Assembly (NCBI GenBank): GCA_937876465.1
Contig: CALEHV010000023.1
Span: 6,625 to 70,624, forward strand
From: an uncultured Bacillota bacterium
GTDB lineage: Bacteria > Bacillota_I > Bacilli_A > RFN20 > CAG-826
Direction: 5' to 3'
Length of the DNA: 64,000 bases
Below the pieces are notes generated by a model. The model was not told the DNA's origin and ran no database searches. It saw only the letters and a program-made list of their open reading frames with translations. Below, in pieces: positions 45,890 to 55,723 of this stretch; within the stretch, counting starts at the first letter, position 1; every line of letters starts with the position of its first letter. Position numbers and translations under genes: made by a program.

Positions 45890-46270
45890 ATGGCCGCACA
45901 AGGACGTAAAAATGTTCACGGTAAGACCGGTGTTAGATTCAAAGCCGCTTATACCAAGAGCAAACATGAAAATAAATTAAGAACTCTTGCTACCACATTA
46001 GTTATGGAAGAAAGAGTTAAAGTCACAAGTGGCATGGTTAAAGAACTCAAGAAGTTAGCAGACCATTTAGTCACATTAGGCAAACGCGGTGATTTACATG
46101 CTCGTCGTCAAGCTGCAAGTGTCCTCCGTTCTGGAGACGCAGTTGCAAAACTCTTCGGCGAACTCGCAGGTCGCTATGCCAAACGTAATGGTGGTTACAC
46201 ACGTGCTATTAAAGCAGGTGTCCGCCTCGGAGATAACGCACAAGTCGTTATGGTCGAATACGTCGACTAA
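45890..46270 (+). CDS. rplQ: Ribosomal protein L17
   Basis: The 126-residue L17 has the signature region NKLRTLATTLVMEERVKVTS and ends GDNAQVVMVEYVD. It is the last gene of the operon and is followed by a terminator. AAGGAGA is the site, 11 nt after rpoA. Confidence 0.96.
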   Translation: MAAQGRKNVHGKTGVRFKAAYTKSKHENKLRTLATTLVMEERVKVTSGMVKELKKLADHLVTLGKRGDLHARRQAASVLRSGDAVAKLFGELAGRYAKRNGGYTRAIKAGVRLGDNAQVVMVEYVD

Positions 46271-46286
46271 TCACTAGACTACATTT

Positions 46287-46317
46287 AGAGAGGTTCATTA
46301 ATTGCCTCTCTTTTTGT
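46287..46317 (+). terminator. Terminator of the ribosomal operon
   Basis: AGAGAGG (46287–46293) pairs with CCTCTCT (46305–46311) and a T-run follows. Confidence 0.88.
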
Positions 46318-46402
46318 TTTGCCTTAAGCCGTTTAAGCATTCTTTTACTTGAAAAGGTGTAATTCCTTATCAAAATACGTAAAACGCCTAAAACAGTCGC
46401 TT

Positions 46403-46468
46403 ATTTAAATAATTTGGCTATCTATGAAAACCGATAACTTTGATTATTTAAATACAAAGTATTAAAAT
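46403..46468 (+). promoter_or_regulatory. Promoter with 11-bp inverted repeats before the third nuclease gene
   Basis: TTGATT (46440–46445), 17 bp, then TAAAAT (46463–46468) form a promoter whose -10 ends 9 nt before the ATG. ATTTAAATAAT (46403–46413) and ATTATTTAAAT (46443–46453) are a perfect inverted repeat; the second arm overlaps the -35, which suggests repressor binding. Confidence 0.55.
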
Positions 46469-46477
46469 GTACATTAT

Positions 46478-48895
46478 ATGAAAATACGCAACTTATTCTT
46501 AACATTCTCTCTTGCATTATGCGGGAGCGCTGCTGCTATTAGTGCAGTAGCAATTAAATCAGGTAGTCCAGTCCCTGTTAAAGCTGCAATTCCTTCAGGA
46601 TTGTATGATGCTGCAGAAAGTGCAGTTGCTTCTAAAAACTGGAGCGGATTATTTAGTGCACTTCAAACTGCATCAAATGTAGGCTTCTATTCTGTTGGCT
46701 ACGATGGACTTTTTGATGTCTATCCAACAAGCGATAAAAGAGCAGATGGAAAACTTAAAGACTGGTATTCAGAAGTCACTAATTTTACAGTTGATTCAAA
46801 AAGATGTGGAAATTACTCTGCTGAAGGTGATTGCTGGAATAGAGAACACTCGGTTCCAAAATCATGGTGGGGTGGAAGTAAATCAAACCAAGGTTGTGAC
46901 GCATTCATAGTTGTTCCTACGGATGGAAAAGTTAATGGAATGCGTTCTAACTATCCTTTTGGTGAAGTTGCCAGTGCAACATATACTTCTAAATCAGGAT
47001 GCAAACTTGGAAGCAGTAAATTAAGTGGTGTTTCCGATAAAGTATTTGAACCATATGATTCAATGAAGGGCGACTTCGCAAGATTAAATTTCTATGCAGC
47101 TGTTAAATGGAATACAACAAGTTGGAGATCAGGAAACGGTGCTTCAACATTCCAATCAAGTAATGATCAAGCACATAACTTTGGATTAACAAATTATGCA
47201 AAAGACTTATTCATGAAGTGGCATAAGCTTGACCCAGTTGATGATTTTGAAAGAAATCGTAACGACGCAGTTATGAATTCAAGCCAAGGAAACCGTAATC
47301 CATTCTTAGACCATCCAGAATATGCAGATTATTTATGGGGAAACGGAGAACCAACTCCAGTCGTAGACCCAGAAAGCGTTACAGTTAGTCCAAATAGTAC
47401 ATCAGTTGCATATAACAATAGTGTTTCATTAAGCGCAACTGTATTACCATCAAATGCATCTCAAAAAGTCACATGGAGTTCAAGTGATACTAGTATTGCA
47501 ACAGTAGTTAATGGTGTAGTTACTGCAAAAGAAAAAGCAGGAACAGTCACAATTACTGCTGCTTCAGTTAAAGAAGGAGTTAAAGGAACTGCAACTATTA
47601 CAGTCACAGCACCAACTCCAATTAATGTTACTGGTATTGAAGCAAATAACATTGAGATGGATGCAGGCGAAACTGAAGATATCGGTTTTGCTCCAATTCC
47701 AAGCAATGCATATCCTGCTCCAAAATTTGAATTTACATCAAGTGACAGAACCGTAGCGGTTGTTGGCGCTGATGGCAAAGTCACAGGACTTAAAGAAGGA
47801 ACTTCTAACATCACAATTAGAGCCTATCAACCAAATGGCGGCGATGTTACTAAAACTATTACAGTTAAAGTTAATCCTGCTGGTGCATACACATTAGTTG
47901 AAAATGTTTCCACGTTAAAAGATGGAGACAAAATTGTTGTAACTATGGGAGATCCTGAAGGTAGCACCTCTGGTGTAACTGGATGGGATGGAAATAAAGA
48001 TGCAACTGTTTCTTCAACACCAAATGATTGGGTAAAATACGAAGTTAAAATCAATAGCAGTAAAGTTTATCTTTACGACGCAAACGAATCTTCATATATT
48101 GCTACCCCAGGCGGAAACGAATTTAAATACACAACCGAAGTTGGTAGTGCAGGTAATATTAGCGTTGATAGCAACGGAAATTTCAAATGTGGTGAAAGAT
48201 TCTTAGCTAAGAACAGTTCTTACTATCGTTTCTACACATCTTTATCAAGTTATGATGGATTCCATGCTTATAAGAAAGGTTCAGGCGGAGGATCTGTTGA
48301 TTACATTACATTAGATAAAAGCGAAGCAGAGCTTGGTATTGGCAACACATTAACAGTTAATGTTGTAGACCATTCAGGAGAAGTCACTTGGTCAAGTAAT
48401 GATGAATCTGTTGCAACAGTTGATAATGGTGTTATTACTGCAGTTGCTCAAGGTTCAACAAAAATTGTAGCTACATGTGGTAGCGCAACTGCTGAGGTTA
48501 ATGTCTTAGTTAAAGGCGAACCAGGCCCAGTTACTGACTATGTCACATTAGACAAAACTGAATTGCAAATTAAACCAGGTGAAACAGGAACAATTAATGT
48601 TACTTCTTCCTCAGGTACAGTTACTTGGGAAACAAGTGATGCTTCAATTGCAACTGTTGAAAACGGAGTTGTAACAGGTGTTGCATTAGGCAACGCTACA
48701 ATTACAGCTAGATGTGGTGATGCTTCAGCAACAGTTAATGTTATAGTTACTGAAAACCCAGCTCCAACACCACAAAATAACAATCAAGCAATTGTGATTA
48801 CTGTCATTGTTATTGGTTCAATAATTGTTCTTGCTGGTGTCGGAGTTACTATCTACTTCGTTGTAAGCAAAAATAAAAAGAAAGCTAGTAAATAG
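46478..48895 (+). CDS. Secreted endonuclease I with four Big_2 domains
   Basis: The 805-residue protein has a signal peptide, a classical endonuclease I domain (about 35–290) with CWNREHSVPKSWWGG and SNYPFGEV, and four bacterial Ig-like Big_2 repeats (about 300–378, 383–468, 608–675, 690–760). Between the second and third lies a beta domain (ENVSTLKDGDKIVVTM) related to one in paralog 1. A C-terminal membrane helix and Lys-rich tail (KNKKKASK) anchor it. It is diverged from the tandem nucleases at 17571 and 19693. Its likely role is surface digestion of DNA. The start is leaderless in type. Confidence 0.87.
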   Translation: MKIRNLFLTFSLALCGSAAAISAVAIKSGSPVPVKAAIPSGLYDAAESAVASKNWSGLFSALQTASNVGFYSVGYDGLFDVYPTSDKRADGKLKDWYSEVTNFTVDSKRCGNYSAEGDCWNREHSVPKSWWGGSKSNQGCDAFIVVPTDGKVNGMRSNYPFGEVASATYTSKSGCKLGSSKLSGVSDKVFEPYDSMKGDFARLNFYAAVKWNTTSWRSGNGASTFQSSNDQAHNFGLTNYAKDLFMKWHKLDPVDDFERNRNDAVMNSSQGNRNPFLDHPEYADYLWGNGEPTPVVDPESVTVSPNSTSVAYNNSVSLSATVLPSNASQKVTWSSSDTSIATVVNGVVTAKEKAGTVTITAASVKEGVKGTATITVTAPTPINVTGIEANNIEMDAGETEDIGFAPIPSNAYPAPKFEFTSSDRTVAVVGADGKVTGLKEGTSNITIRAYQPNGGDVTKTITVKVNPAGAYTLVENVSTLKDGDKIVVTMGDPEGSTSGVTGWDGNKDATVSSTPNDWVKYEVKINSSKVYLYDANESSYIATPGGNEFKYTTEVGSAGNISVDSNGNFKCGERFLAKNSSYYRFYTSLSSYDGFHAYKKGSGGGSVDYITLDKSEAELGIGNTLTVNVVDHSGEVTWSSNDESVATVDNGVITAVAQGSTKIVATCGSATAEVNVLVKGEPGPVTDYVTLDKTELQIKPGETGTINVTSSSGTVTWETSDASIATVENGVVTGVALGNATITARCGDASATVNVIVTENPAPTPQNNNQAIVITVIVIGSIIVLAGVGVTIYFVVSKNKKKASK

Positions 48896-48900
48896 CATTT

Positions 48901-48926
48901 AAGAGAGCTTTTAGCTCTCTTTTAAT
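48901..48926 (+). terminator. Intrinsic terminator after the third nuclease gene
   Basis: AAGAGAGC (48901–48908) pairs with GCTCTCTT (48914–48921), followed by T bases. Confidence 0.85.
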
Positions 48927-48995
48927 TTGTTTGAAACATGATAAATAATATTTTATGATTATTTTAGGAAGGGGAACGAAAAGAAAGGAGATAAT

Positions 48996-49037
48996 TTGAG
49001 AACAAATTTCTATAAAATCTTTTTGTTCTTAAATTGA
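48996..49037 (+). CDS. Possible 13-residue upstream peptide
   Basis: AAGGAG (48985–48990) lies 5 nt before TTG 48996, which opens a frame reading MRTNFYKIFLFLN and stopping at TGA 49035–49037. It ends 8 nt before the protease ATG. The peptide has the basic-hydrophobic look of a signal peptide start. It may be a coupled leader peptide or the original start of the protease gene separated by indels. Confidence 0.3.
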   Translation: MRTNFYKIFLFLN

Positions 49038-49045
49038 GATGAAAA

Positions 49046-50629
49046 ATGATTGCTAATTTATTAGCCTTGCTTGCTGCTTCAAGTTCATTAAATGCAGCTA
49101 ATGTTGAATTATTACAAAACGTTGACGATATACAAAAAAACTGTTTGTTTGTATCGGAAACTATTGGATTAGAAGGCACATTGGAAAAACAAAATTTAGT
49201 TAGAGATTTAAATGGGAATGTTTTTATTGTTCAACTAAGTAATGATGTGGGTTATCTAATATTTGATCCTGTATCACAAGCACCAGTTGAAATTTCGCTT
49301 TTTTCTCCTTGCCCTTATGATTTTGATTTGGAGATAAACAATTATTATTTTGGGCCAATGAATTCGTTTTATTTATTTCAAAATGAATTTATTTCCTGTT
49401 TTGATGAAAATACTAGGATTAATCTAACAACTGCTTTAGAAATGCAAGGCGAATTTGAAACAAAACTTAGTGAAATAAGAAAAAATGTTAGTTCCCAGAA
49501 TAATAACCAAACCCTTTCTATTGAGAAAAAATCACAAAGATATGGATTCGATGTTTTTATTGATAATTATGAGCTTATCACTCAAGAAACACATCCAACA
49601 AATTATGATGGTACTTGTGGTTATGTGGCAGCTTCTATAGTCTTGAATTATTGGAATAAAACTATGCATAAAGGAACTGTTCCTGAAAAATTTTATGATG
49701 AGAATGGCCAATTGAATATTGATGGCAATAACAATAAAAATCTTTTGCAGGAGTTATTGCGATGTGGCAACAATGTGAAAGAATCTTATCCTTGGTCTAT
49801 TAGTGATGCTTTGAATGCATATTGTAACGATTATAATATTGATGGATTTGCAGATTGGTTTATACTCGATTTCGATGTAAAAACGCAAATAGATTTAGGC
49901 CACCCAGTTATTATATTTGGTGCATTGCAAGATGTGTCTAAAAATGATGTTAGTCTTATTGCTCATGCTGTGGTATGTTATGGATATAAAAATATATTAG
50001 GCAATGTATATTATTATGTAAATTATGGATGGGATAACGAATATAATGAAATGCTAATACATCCTGGAATTTTAGTAGGTGGAACAACATCTTTTAAACT
50101 TAACTCTTGTGTTTATGAAAAAGAATATACTATTGCACCTAACGAATATGGATTTTCAAGTAGTTATTGTACATACAAAGACACTAAAACAATTACTAAA
50201 GATGACTTCTCGTTTGAAACAACTAGATATAGATGTGGCTTTATTGAAAACGAATATGTTAATTTGTCGGCTAGAAAACAAGGATATAATTGTGCATATC
50301 TAGAATATAAATTTAAAAATCCACTAAATTGGGTAAATATTAATATATCCTTTTGGAGTGATGATGAAAGGTTTAAGGGGTTAAACAAGGCTTTTGCAGC
50401 AATACAATATAAATCGCTATATTCTAATGATTGGATAACTGCAATTGACTTGTTAAATGATGTAGATTTGTCTACCGATAGAAAGAATCAGAATCAATTT
50501 TTAATAAGTTTTCCAGAAAAAGCTAAAGAATTTCGTGTGGTTGCTCACTTTTATGAAGTAAGTGGACTAAACGACAGAAATAAAGGTCGAATATCAATAG
50601 GAAACATAACTTTTAGTACATATTGTTAA
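49046..50629 (+). CDS. Secreted papain-like cysteine protease (C39-like)
   Basis: The 527-residue protein has a short hydrophobic N-terminus (MIANLLALLAASSSLNAA) that lacks the usual basic residues, a pro-region (about 20–165), then a cysteine protease domain. The latter carries NYDGTCGYVAASIVLNYW with the nucleophile Cys (about 192), AHAVVCYGYKN with the catalytic His (about 310), and YVNYGWDNE with the Asn (about 327). This triad order fits the papain/C39-like fold. The last 180 residues are a beta-type domain. The ribosome site of ATG 49046 is weak. Confidence 0.72.
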   Translation: MIANLLALLAASSSLNAANVELLQNVDDIQKNCLFVSETIGLEGTLEKQNLVRDLNGNVFIVQLSNDVGYLIFDPVSQAPVEISLFSPCPYDFDLEINNYYFGPMNSFYLFQNEFISCFDENTRINLTTALEMQGEFETKLSEIRKNVSSQNNNQTLSIEKKSQRYGFDVFIDNYELITQETHPTNYDGTCGYVAASIVLNYWNKTMHKGTVPEKFYDENGQLNIDGNNNKNLLQELLRCGNNVKESYPWSISDALNAYCNDYNIDGFADWFILDFDVKTQIDLGHPVIIFGALQDVSKNDVSLIAHAVVCYGYKNILGNVYYYVNYGWDNEYNEMLIHPGILVGGTTSFKLNSCVYEKEYTIAPNEYGFSSSYCTYKDTKTITKDDFSFETTRYRCGFIENEYVNLSARKQGYNCAYLEYKFKNPLNWVNINISFWSDDERFKGLNKAFAAIQYKSLYSNDWITAIDLLNDVDLSTDRKNQNQFLISFPEKAKEFRVVAHFYEVSGLNDRNKGRISIGNITFSTYC

Positions 50630-50699
50630 TCTGACATTTGCTATTATAGAAACAATAAATAAATTAAAATATTTAATTCATCAAGAAAGGAAAATGAAT

Positions 50700-51158
50700 A
50701 TGCGTTTTATTAAATTAATCTTACTTTCTTTAACTTGCCTGGCATCAAGCTGTGGTGGACCTGATACAAGAGGCTGGCCACATATTGTGTTAGATTTTAA
50801 TTGTTCAGAAATATCAAAAATTACTATTGATTTTACACAACACAAGTTTGGGTTCAGAGACGATCAAGAAAAAGTCGATTTTCTGATTTTGAAAAATCCT
50901 GAACAATTTGAATCGTTTGTGTTTTACGTCACAGAATTTGATTTAAAAAAGGATCCTGAAAGTTTTCTTGATATATCTAATTTTAGATATAGAATTTTAG
51001 TTACCTTTTATTATTGGAAGTCTGATGAAATTTTTACAACAAATCTTCGTTTTTATTCGTATGAAAGGTACGAATCAAAAGTTATGCTAAATAATGGGGA
51101 TGTTCATTTTATACCCTGGGAAATCGGTCATTTATATGAAAAATTTGTTGCTAATTAA
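50700..51158 (+). CDS. Small lipoprotein of unknown function
   Basis: The 152-residue protein has a signal peptide with a lipobox-like CLASSC (Cys18) followed by GGPDTRGW. The mature part is rich in aromatic and charged residues and is not recognised. ATG 50700 is preferred because AAAGGA (50686–50691) lies 8 nt upstream; it is too close to the ATG at 50694. It follows the protease gene and may be cotranscribed. Confidence 0.6.
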   Translation: MRFIKLILLSLTCLASSCGGPDTRGWPHIVLDFNCSEISKITIDFTQHKFGFRDDQEKVDFLILKNPEQFESFVFYVTEFDLKKDPESFLDISNFRYRILVTFYYWKSDEIFTTNLRFYSYERYESKVMLNNGDVHFIPWEIGHLYEKFVAN

Positions 51159-51282
51159 ATTTTTAACACTAATAATGATTTAAATTGAAAGACTTAGAGA
51201 ATTTAAAATTTAAATTAAAATTCAATAACTCGCTTTTATTTTTTAATTAAAAAAAGTAAACTATATACGAAAGGAATTTAAT

Positions 51283-52515
51283 ATGGATTCAAATTACAAA
51301 AAAGATTTTGAGCCTGGTTTTTCGCCATTAACAGTTTGCGAAGAAGCTTCAAGATGTTTGCTCTGTTTAGACGCACCATGTTCAAAAGCATGTCCGGCAG
51401 GAACAAGTCCGGATAAATTTATTCGTTCAGTAAGATTCCGCAACTTTAAAGGTGCGGCAGAGACAATTAGAGAAAACAATGCACTTGGTGCAATTTGTGC
51501 TCGTGTTTGTCCGACAGAAAAGTATTGTCAAAAAGGTTGCTCACGTAGTGGCATTGATCGTCCAATCGATATTGGCCGTATCCAAAGATACGTTACAGAC
51601 TACGAAGAAGCTCTTAAAATGGACATTCTTAAAGTAGGTAAAGCAAATGGTAAATCAATTGCTATTGTTGGTAGTGGCCCATCCGCTTTACAAGCAGCAG
51701 TCTCATTTAGACAAATGGGTTATGCAGTAGAAATATTCGAAAAAGAAAAAGTCGCAGGCGGTATGCTTCGCTTTATTCCGGAATATCGTTTACCAAACCG
51801 TATTGTTGATAAAGAAATCAAGAGAATTGAAGGCTTAGGCGTTAAATTCAATCTTGGTGTCTGCGTTGGCAAAGATATGTCTATGGCAGACTTAAAGAAG
51901 AAATTCGATGCAGTTGTCTTAGCAGTTGGTTATAGCTATGGAAAGATGCTTCCAATGTTCGAAGGCAAGAAATTTGTTGAACTTGCAGTCGATTTCTTAA
52001 AGAAAGTAAAAGCTAAAGGCGGAAACGTTAAAGTTAAAGAAAACATTTTAGTTGTTGGTGGTGGAGACGTCGCTATGGACGTTTGTACAACACTTAAATT
52101 ATTAGGTGTTCCACACGTAACTGATGTTGTTTATGAAAAATTCTCAGAGTTCAAAGCAAGCAAGAAAGAACTTGAAGGTGCAGAAAAACTCGGAGTTACA
52201 ATTATGGACGGCTATGTCCCTGAAAAAGTCAGTGGCAAAACTGTCACATTTAAACATCGTGAAATTAATTCTACAGTTAAGATTAAAGCCGATAAGATTA
52301 TCCTTGCAGTTGGTCAAAGACCAGATGTTGAAGGCTTAGGTGTTGAACTTGTTAAAGGCGAAGTTAATGAAGCTAAACCATATTACACAAAAGATCCAAA
52401 AGTCTTTGTATGTGGTGATATCGCTCATAGCAAGTTTGATAAGACAGTTGTCGGTGGCGTCCGTACTGGTAAAGAAGTTGCTCTTTATGTAGATGCAGCT
52501 TTAGGAGGTAAATAA
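51283..52515 (+). CDS. preT: Dihydropyrimidine dehydrogenase, FAD/NAD subunit (PreT-like)
   Basis: The 410-residue protein has an N-terminal Fe-S region ([16 protein letters not shown] about 27–42; [15 protein letters not shown] about 66–80), then an FAD site [15 protein letters not shown] and an NAD(P) site [13 protein letters not shown]. PreT passes electrons from NAD(P)H to PreA for reversible reduction of uracil or thymine. A glutamate synthase small subunit-like role was considered, but the PreA partner is directly downstream (1 nt). AAAGGA precedes the ATG. Confidence 0.9.
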   Translation: MDSNYKKDFEPGFSPLTVCEEASRCLLCLDAPCSKACPAGTSPDKFIRSVRFRNFKGAAETIRENNALGAICARVCPTEKYCQKGCSRSGIDRPIDIGRIQRYVTDYEEALKMDILKVGKANGKSIAIVGSGPSALQAAVSFRQMGYAVEIFEKEKVAGGMLRFIPEYRLPNRIVDKEIKRIEGLGVKFNLGVCVGKDMSMADLKKKFDAVVLAVGYSYGKMLPMFEGKKFVELAVDFLKKVKAKGGNVKVKENILVVGGGDVAMDVCTTLKLLGVPHVTDVVYEKFSEFKASKKELEGAEKLGVTIMDGYVPEKVSGKTVTFKHREINSTVKIKADKIILAVGQRPDVEGLGVELVKGEVNEAKPYYTKDPKVFVCGDIAHSKFDKTVVGGVRTGKEVALYVDAALGGK

Positions 52516-52516
52516 T

Positions 52517-53764
52517 ATGATTAAGAAAGATTTATCTATTGAATTCCTCGGTGTCAAATTTCCTAACCCATTCTGTTTATCATCTTCACCTGTTGGTAAC
52601 TGCTACGACATGTGTAAGAAAGCATATGAAGTAGGTTGGGGCGGTGTTGTTTTCAAAACAATTGGCCCTAAATCATATTTCATTGATGAAGTCTCTCCAA
52701 GATTTGATAAGTTAAACAAAGAAAATACTCCATTTGTTGGTTTTAAAAACATGGAGCAAATCGCTGAACATAGCTTAGAAGAAAACTTAAGAGATTTAAG
52801 AAAACTTAAAAAAGAATTCCCAAATCAAGTCTTAATCGCATCCATCATGGGTAACGATGAAAAGACATGGGAAGACTTAGCACGCATGGTTGAAGAAGCC
52901 GGTGCTGATATGATTGAAATGAACCTCTCATGTCCTCAAATGACATCACACGCTATGGGTAGTGATGTTGGTAGTAACCCAGAACTTTGTAAGAAATACT
53001 GTCAAGCAGTCAAACGTGGAAGTAAACTTCCAATGATGGCTAAGATGACACCAAATATTACAGATATGGTACCAGTTGCAAAAGCCTGTTTAGAAGGTGG
53101 TGCAGATGGTATTGCTGCAATTAATACAATTAAGTCAATTTGTAACATTGATTTAGATAAGAAGATTGGTCTACCAATCGTTGATGGAAAATCTGCAATT
53201 TCTGGTTATTCAGGTAAAGCTGTTAAACCTGTCGCATTACGTTTCTTACAACAAATGAGACAAGATAAAGATTTACATGATTTACAAATTTCCGGTATTG
53301 GTGGTATCGAAACTTGGGAAGATGCTGCAGAATTCATTCTTGTAGGCGCACGTACACTTCAAGTTACAACAGCAATCATGCAATATGGTTACCGTATAGT
53401 TGAAGATATGAAAAACGGTTTAATGCATTATATGGAAGAACAACATGTTGATAAATTAGAAGACTTAGTTGGTCTTGCAAATAAGAACATCATTCCAGCA
53501 GAAAAACTCAACCGTGATTATATCGTCAGACCAAAAATTGATTTAGATAAATGTGTTAAATGTGGACGTTGCTACATCTCATGTTATGATGGTGGTCACC
53601 AAGCTATTGAATGGGATGAAGAAAAACGCGAACCACGTTGTAACAAAGACAAATGTGTTGGCTGTTTATTATGCGGACACGTATGTCCAGTTGGCGCAAT
53701 CTCAAAAGGCGAGATTACAATCAAAGCTGGTCGTAAATCGAAAGCTGAAAAAATTAAACTTTAG
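52517..53764 (+). CDS. preA: Dihydropyrimidine dehydrogenase catalytic subunit (PreA)
   Basis: The 415-residue protein has a dihydroorotate dehydrogenase-like FMN barrel ([19 protein letters not shown] at the start; [11 protein letters not shown] with the active-site Cys, about 133–143) and a C-terminal two-cluster ferredoxin domain ([25 protein letters not shown]). With PreT it reduces uracil to dihydrouracil. No dihydropyrimidinase is in the window, so it may recycle pyrimidines or act as an electron sink. GGAGG at the end of preT is its binding site. Confidence 0.92.
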   Translation: MIKKDLSIEFLGVKFPNPFCLSSSPVGNCYDMCKKAYEVGWGGVVFKTIGPKSYFIDEVSPRFDKLNKENTPFVGFKNMEQIAEHSLEENLRDLRKLKKEFPNQVLIASIMGNDEKTWEDLARMVEEAGADMIEMNLSCPQMTSHAMGSDVGSNPELCKKYCQAVKRGSKLPMMAKMTPNITDMVPVAKACLEGGADGIAAINTIKSICNIDLDKKIGLPIVDGKSAISGYSGKAVKPVALRFLQQMRQDKDLHDLQISGIGGIETWEDAAEFILVGARTLQVTTAIMQYGYRIVEDMKNGLMHYMEEQHVDKLEDLVGLANKNIIPAEKLNRDYIVRPKIDLDKCVKCGRCYISCYDGGHQAIEWDEEKREPRCNKDKCVGCLLCGHVCPVGAISKGEITIKAGRKSKAEKIKL

Positions 53765-53786
53765 AACAAGTTACAATCTAAGATTA

Positions 53787-53811
53787 GGCAACGGTTATCC
53801 GTTGTCTTTTC
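53787..53811 (+). terminator. Intrinsic terminator after preA
   Basis: GCAACGG pairs with CCGTTGT around a TTAT loop (53788–53805), followed by a T-rich run. Confidence 0.75.
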
Positions 53812-53834
53812 TTATGAAAATTTTAGTTTACTAT

Positions 53835-53891
53835 TTAGTTGACGATTAATGTCCTTACAATTTATAATTAGTTGACGATTAGGTTTACAAT
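53835..53891 (+). promoter_or_regulatory. Fic gene promoter embedded in direct repeats
   Basis: TTAGTTGACGATTA occurs at 53835–53848 and 53868–53881, each followed by TTACAAT (53855–53861, 53885–53891). TTGACG (53839–53844), 18 bp and TATAAT (53863–53868) form a good promoter, with the second repeat covering the -10 and start site. This fits self-repression by the downstream Fic protein, which ends in an HTH-like region. Confidence 0.6.
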
Positions 53892-55124
53892 ATGAAAGAT
53901 TTTAATGAAATTTTCCAGCAAATGTTAAATGGCAAATATTATTCTCCTAGAGAATTACAATACGATACAAAGGCCGGATTATTTTTGTCTCCTTATGAAT
54001 ACCATCAATATTTGGAATTTGTGAATGAAATAAAAAGTGAAGATATTATTGAATTAGATTTGTTATCTTTTAATAAACAAAAACTACACATTATTAATTC
54101 TGTTGAACTTTCAACAATGGTTTCAAATTATTTAGATATCGTTGCAAAAGATATTGAAAGTACTAAATCCTTTTTGAGTACAAGAAATGCAGACGAAATA
54201 ACGCTATCTCGTATCTATTCCGAAATTGAAGGGACTCTTAACATCGAATCTGTTCCTACAACAAGAAAAGTAATTGAAGAATTAAATACCGGCAAAAAAG
54301 ATCCTTCTAATTTAAATGAACAAATTATTTACAATATGCTTGTTAGTATTCAATTTGTAAATAGTATGCCTGATTTTAATGCCGACAACCTTTATCATCT
54401 CTATCAACTTTTATCGGATGGATGTTTAGATGAAGAAGATTGCTTACTAAATGGTTATTATTATCGCCATGATGGTGTTGAAGTGGGAGGCTATAAAGGT
54501 TGCCCGGTCGATAAAATTGAAGAATGTATGGATAGTTTATTTGCGTTTATCAATAGCAATTTAAAAAACCCATATTTAAAGAACTTTTTACCTCATATTG
54601 CTCATTATTACATTGCGTACGTGCACCCATATTTTGATTACAACGGGCGTACTGCTCGCATGGTTTCTTATTGGGTATCTTTATTAACAAATAGCAAACA
54701 TTTGCCACCAATAATTTCTGAAGCAATTAATCAAACAAAAAAGAAATATTATGATTCTTTATCAAACACAAGAAATTCCTTCAACGATTTAAGTTATTTT
54801 TTGCTATACATATACGAAATTTCAATTACATATTTCTTAACATACAAAAACATTGAGGAGATAGAAAATGTTTTAAAAGAAAAAGACGTTAGCTTATCTA
54901 TGCTTGAGAAAAATTATTTGAAGAAAATTCTAATCTCGCAAAAAGGAAAATTCGATCATGAAGATTTTACTAAATGGATTAATATCAATATGAGTAAACA
55001 AGGTTCGCTTAAAATCTTAAATTCCTTCGAAAAATATGGAATTTTAGAATCTTCGATTAGTAGTTCGAAAAAGAAACTATTTAAAATTAAACAAAACATT
55101 CTTAAGTACGAAACAAAATATTAA
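53892..55124 (+). CDS. Fic-family protein with own inhibitory motif
   Basis: The 410-residue protein has a central Fic domain with HPYFDYNGRTARM (about 240–252), matching HPFxDGNGR except Tyr for the Gly. An N-terminal SEIEGT (about 112–117) resembles the inhibitory (S/T)xxxE(G/N) helix of class II Fic enzymes. The C-terminal 80 residues look like a winged helix. Fic proteins usually AMPylate targets, and those with C-terminal DNA-binding parts often regulate themselves. The gene has its own promoter within direct repeats and is separated from its neighbours. Confidence 0.87.
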   Translation: MKDFNEIFQQMLNGKYYSPRELQYDTKAGLFLSPYEYHQYLEFVNEIKSEDIIELDLLSFNKQKLHIINSVELSTMVSNYLDIVAKDIESTKSFLSTRNADEITLSRIYSEIEGTLNIESVPTTRKVIEELNTGKKDPSNLNEQIIYNMLVSIQFVNSMPDFNADNLYHLYQLLSDGCLDEEDCLLNGYYYRHDGVEVGGYKGCPVDKIEECMDSLFAFINSNLKNPYLKNFLPHIAHYYIAYVHPYFDYNGRTARMVSYWVSLLTNSKHLPPIISEAINQTKKKYYDSLSNTRNSFNDLSYFLLYIYEISITYFLTYKNIEEIENVLKEKDVSLSMLEKNYLKKILISQKGKFDHEDFTKWININMSKQGSLKILNSFEKYGILESSISSSKKKLFKIKQNILKYETKY

Positions 55125-55156
55125 CTTCAAAAATTAAAAAACAAATGTAAATAGTA

Positions 55157-55162
55157 TATACT
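55157..55162 (+). promoter_or_regulatory. -10 element TATACT before a membrane protein gene
   Basis: TATACT ends 11 nt before ATG 55174. No Shine–Dalgarno lies between, so the leader is absent or only a few bases. Confidence 0.4.
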
Positions 55163-55173
55163 ATTAAATAGTT

Positions 55174-55722
55174 ATGCAAGAAAAGAAACCATTAGACCCA
55201 ATTACAAAAGCAAAGTTACTCATTCAAGGCGAATACTTGTTAATCTCATTAGTATTCCTTGTAATGGGCATTTTGAAGCTTGTAGGTGTATTTGTATCAG
55301 ATCCTGCTGAAACTGGCGCAGACGTTAGATTTAAAATATTTAACTTTGTTACCTTATTAGGTGGAATCTGGATGCTTACCGATTTTGTTTGGTCAACGAT
55401 TTCGCCACGTAGAAGATTTAAAGTAACTTACTTAGATAAAGTTCTTGGTCTTCCATTAGCTTTATACATAATTCCATTTGATATTATTTCCTTAGTTGTT
55501 TGGAATTGGAGTGGTATCCCTGAATGGAATAGATTTGGCCTTGGAGTATTTTTCATTATGGTATTCCTTTCTTATTCTTTCCAAGCTGTTTATCATTGGT
55601 TCTTCCCAACAAAAGCTCTGCTAGCTGCAGTTGAAGCAGATGAGCAAGCTAAACAAGAAGCTTTAGAAGAACAAAAAAAGCAAGAAGAACAATCTCAACC
55701 TGAAGATAAAAAAGAAGAATAA
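55174..55722 (+). CDS. Membrane protein with charged C-terminal tail
   Basis: The 182-residue protein has about four membrane segments between residues 13 and 150 (for example YLLISLVFLVMGILKLVGVF) and a C-terminal tail of Glu, Gln and Lys (coiled-coil-like, about 155–182). The family is not recognised. Its TAA is 1 nt before the sirtuin ATG, so the two are a transcription unit. Confidence 0.65.
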   Translation: MQEKKPLDPITKAKLLIQGEYLLISLVFLVMGILKLVGVFVSDPAETGADVRFKIFNFVTLLGGIWMLTDFVWSTISPRRRFKVTYLDKVLGLPLALYIIPFDIISLVVWNWSGIPEWNRFGLGVFFIMVFLSYSFQAVYHWFFPTKALLAAVEADEQAKQEALEEQKKQEEQSQPEDKKEE

Positions 55723-55723
55723 T

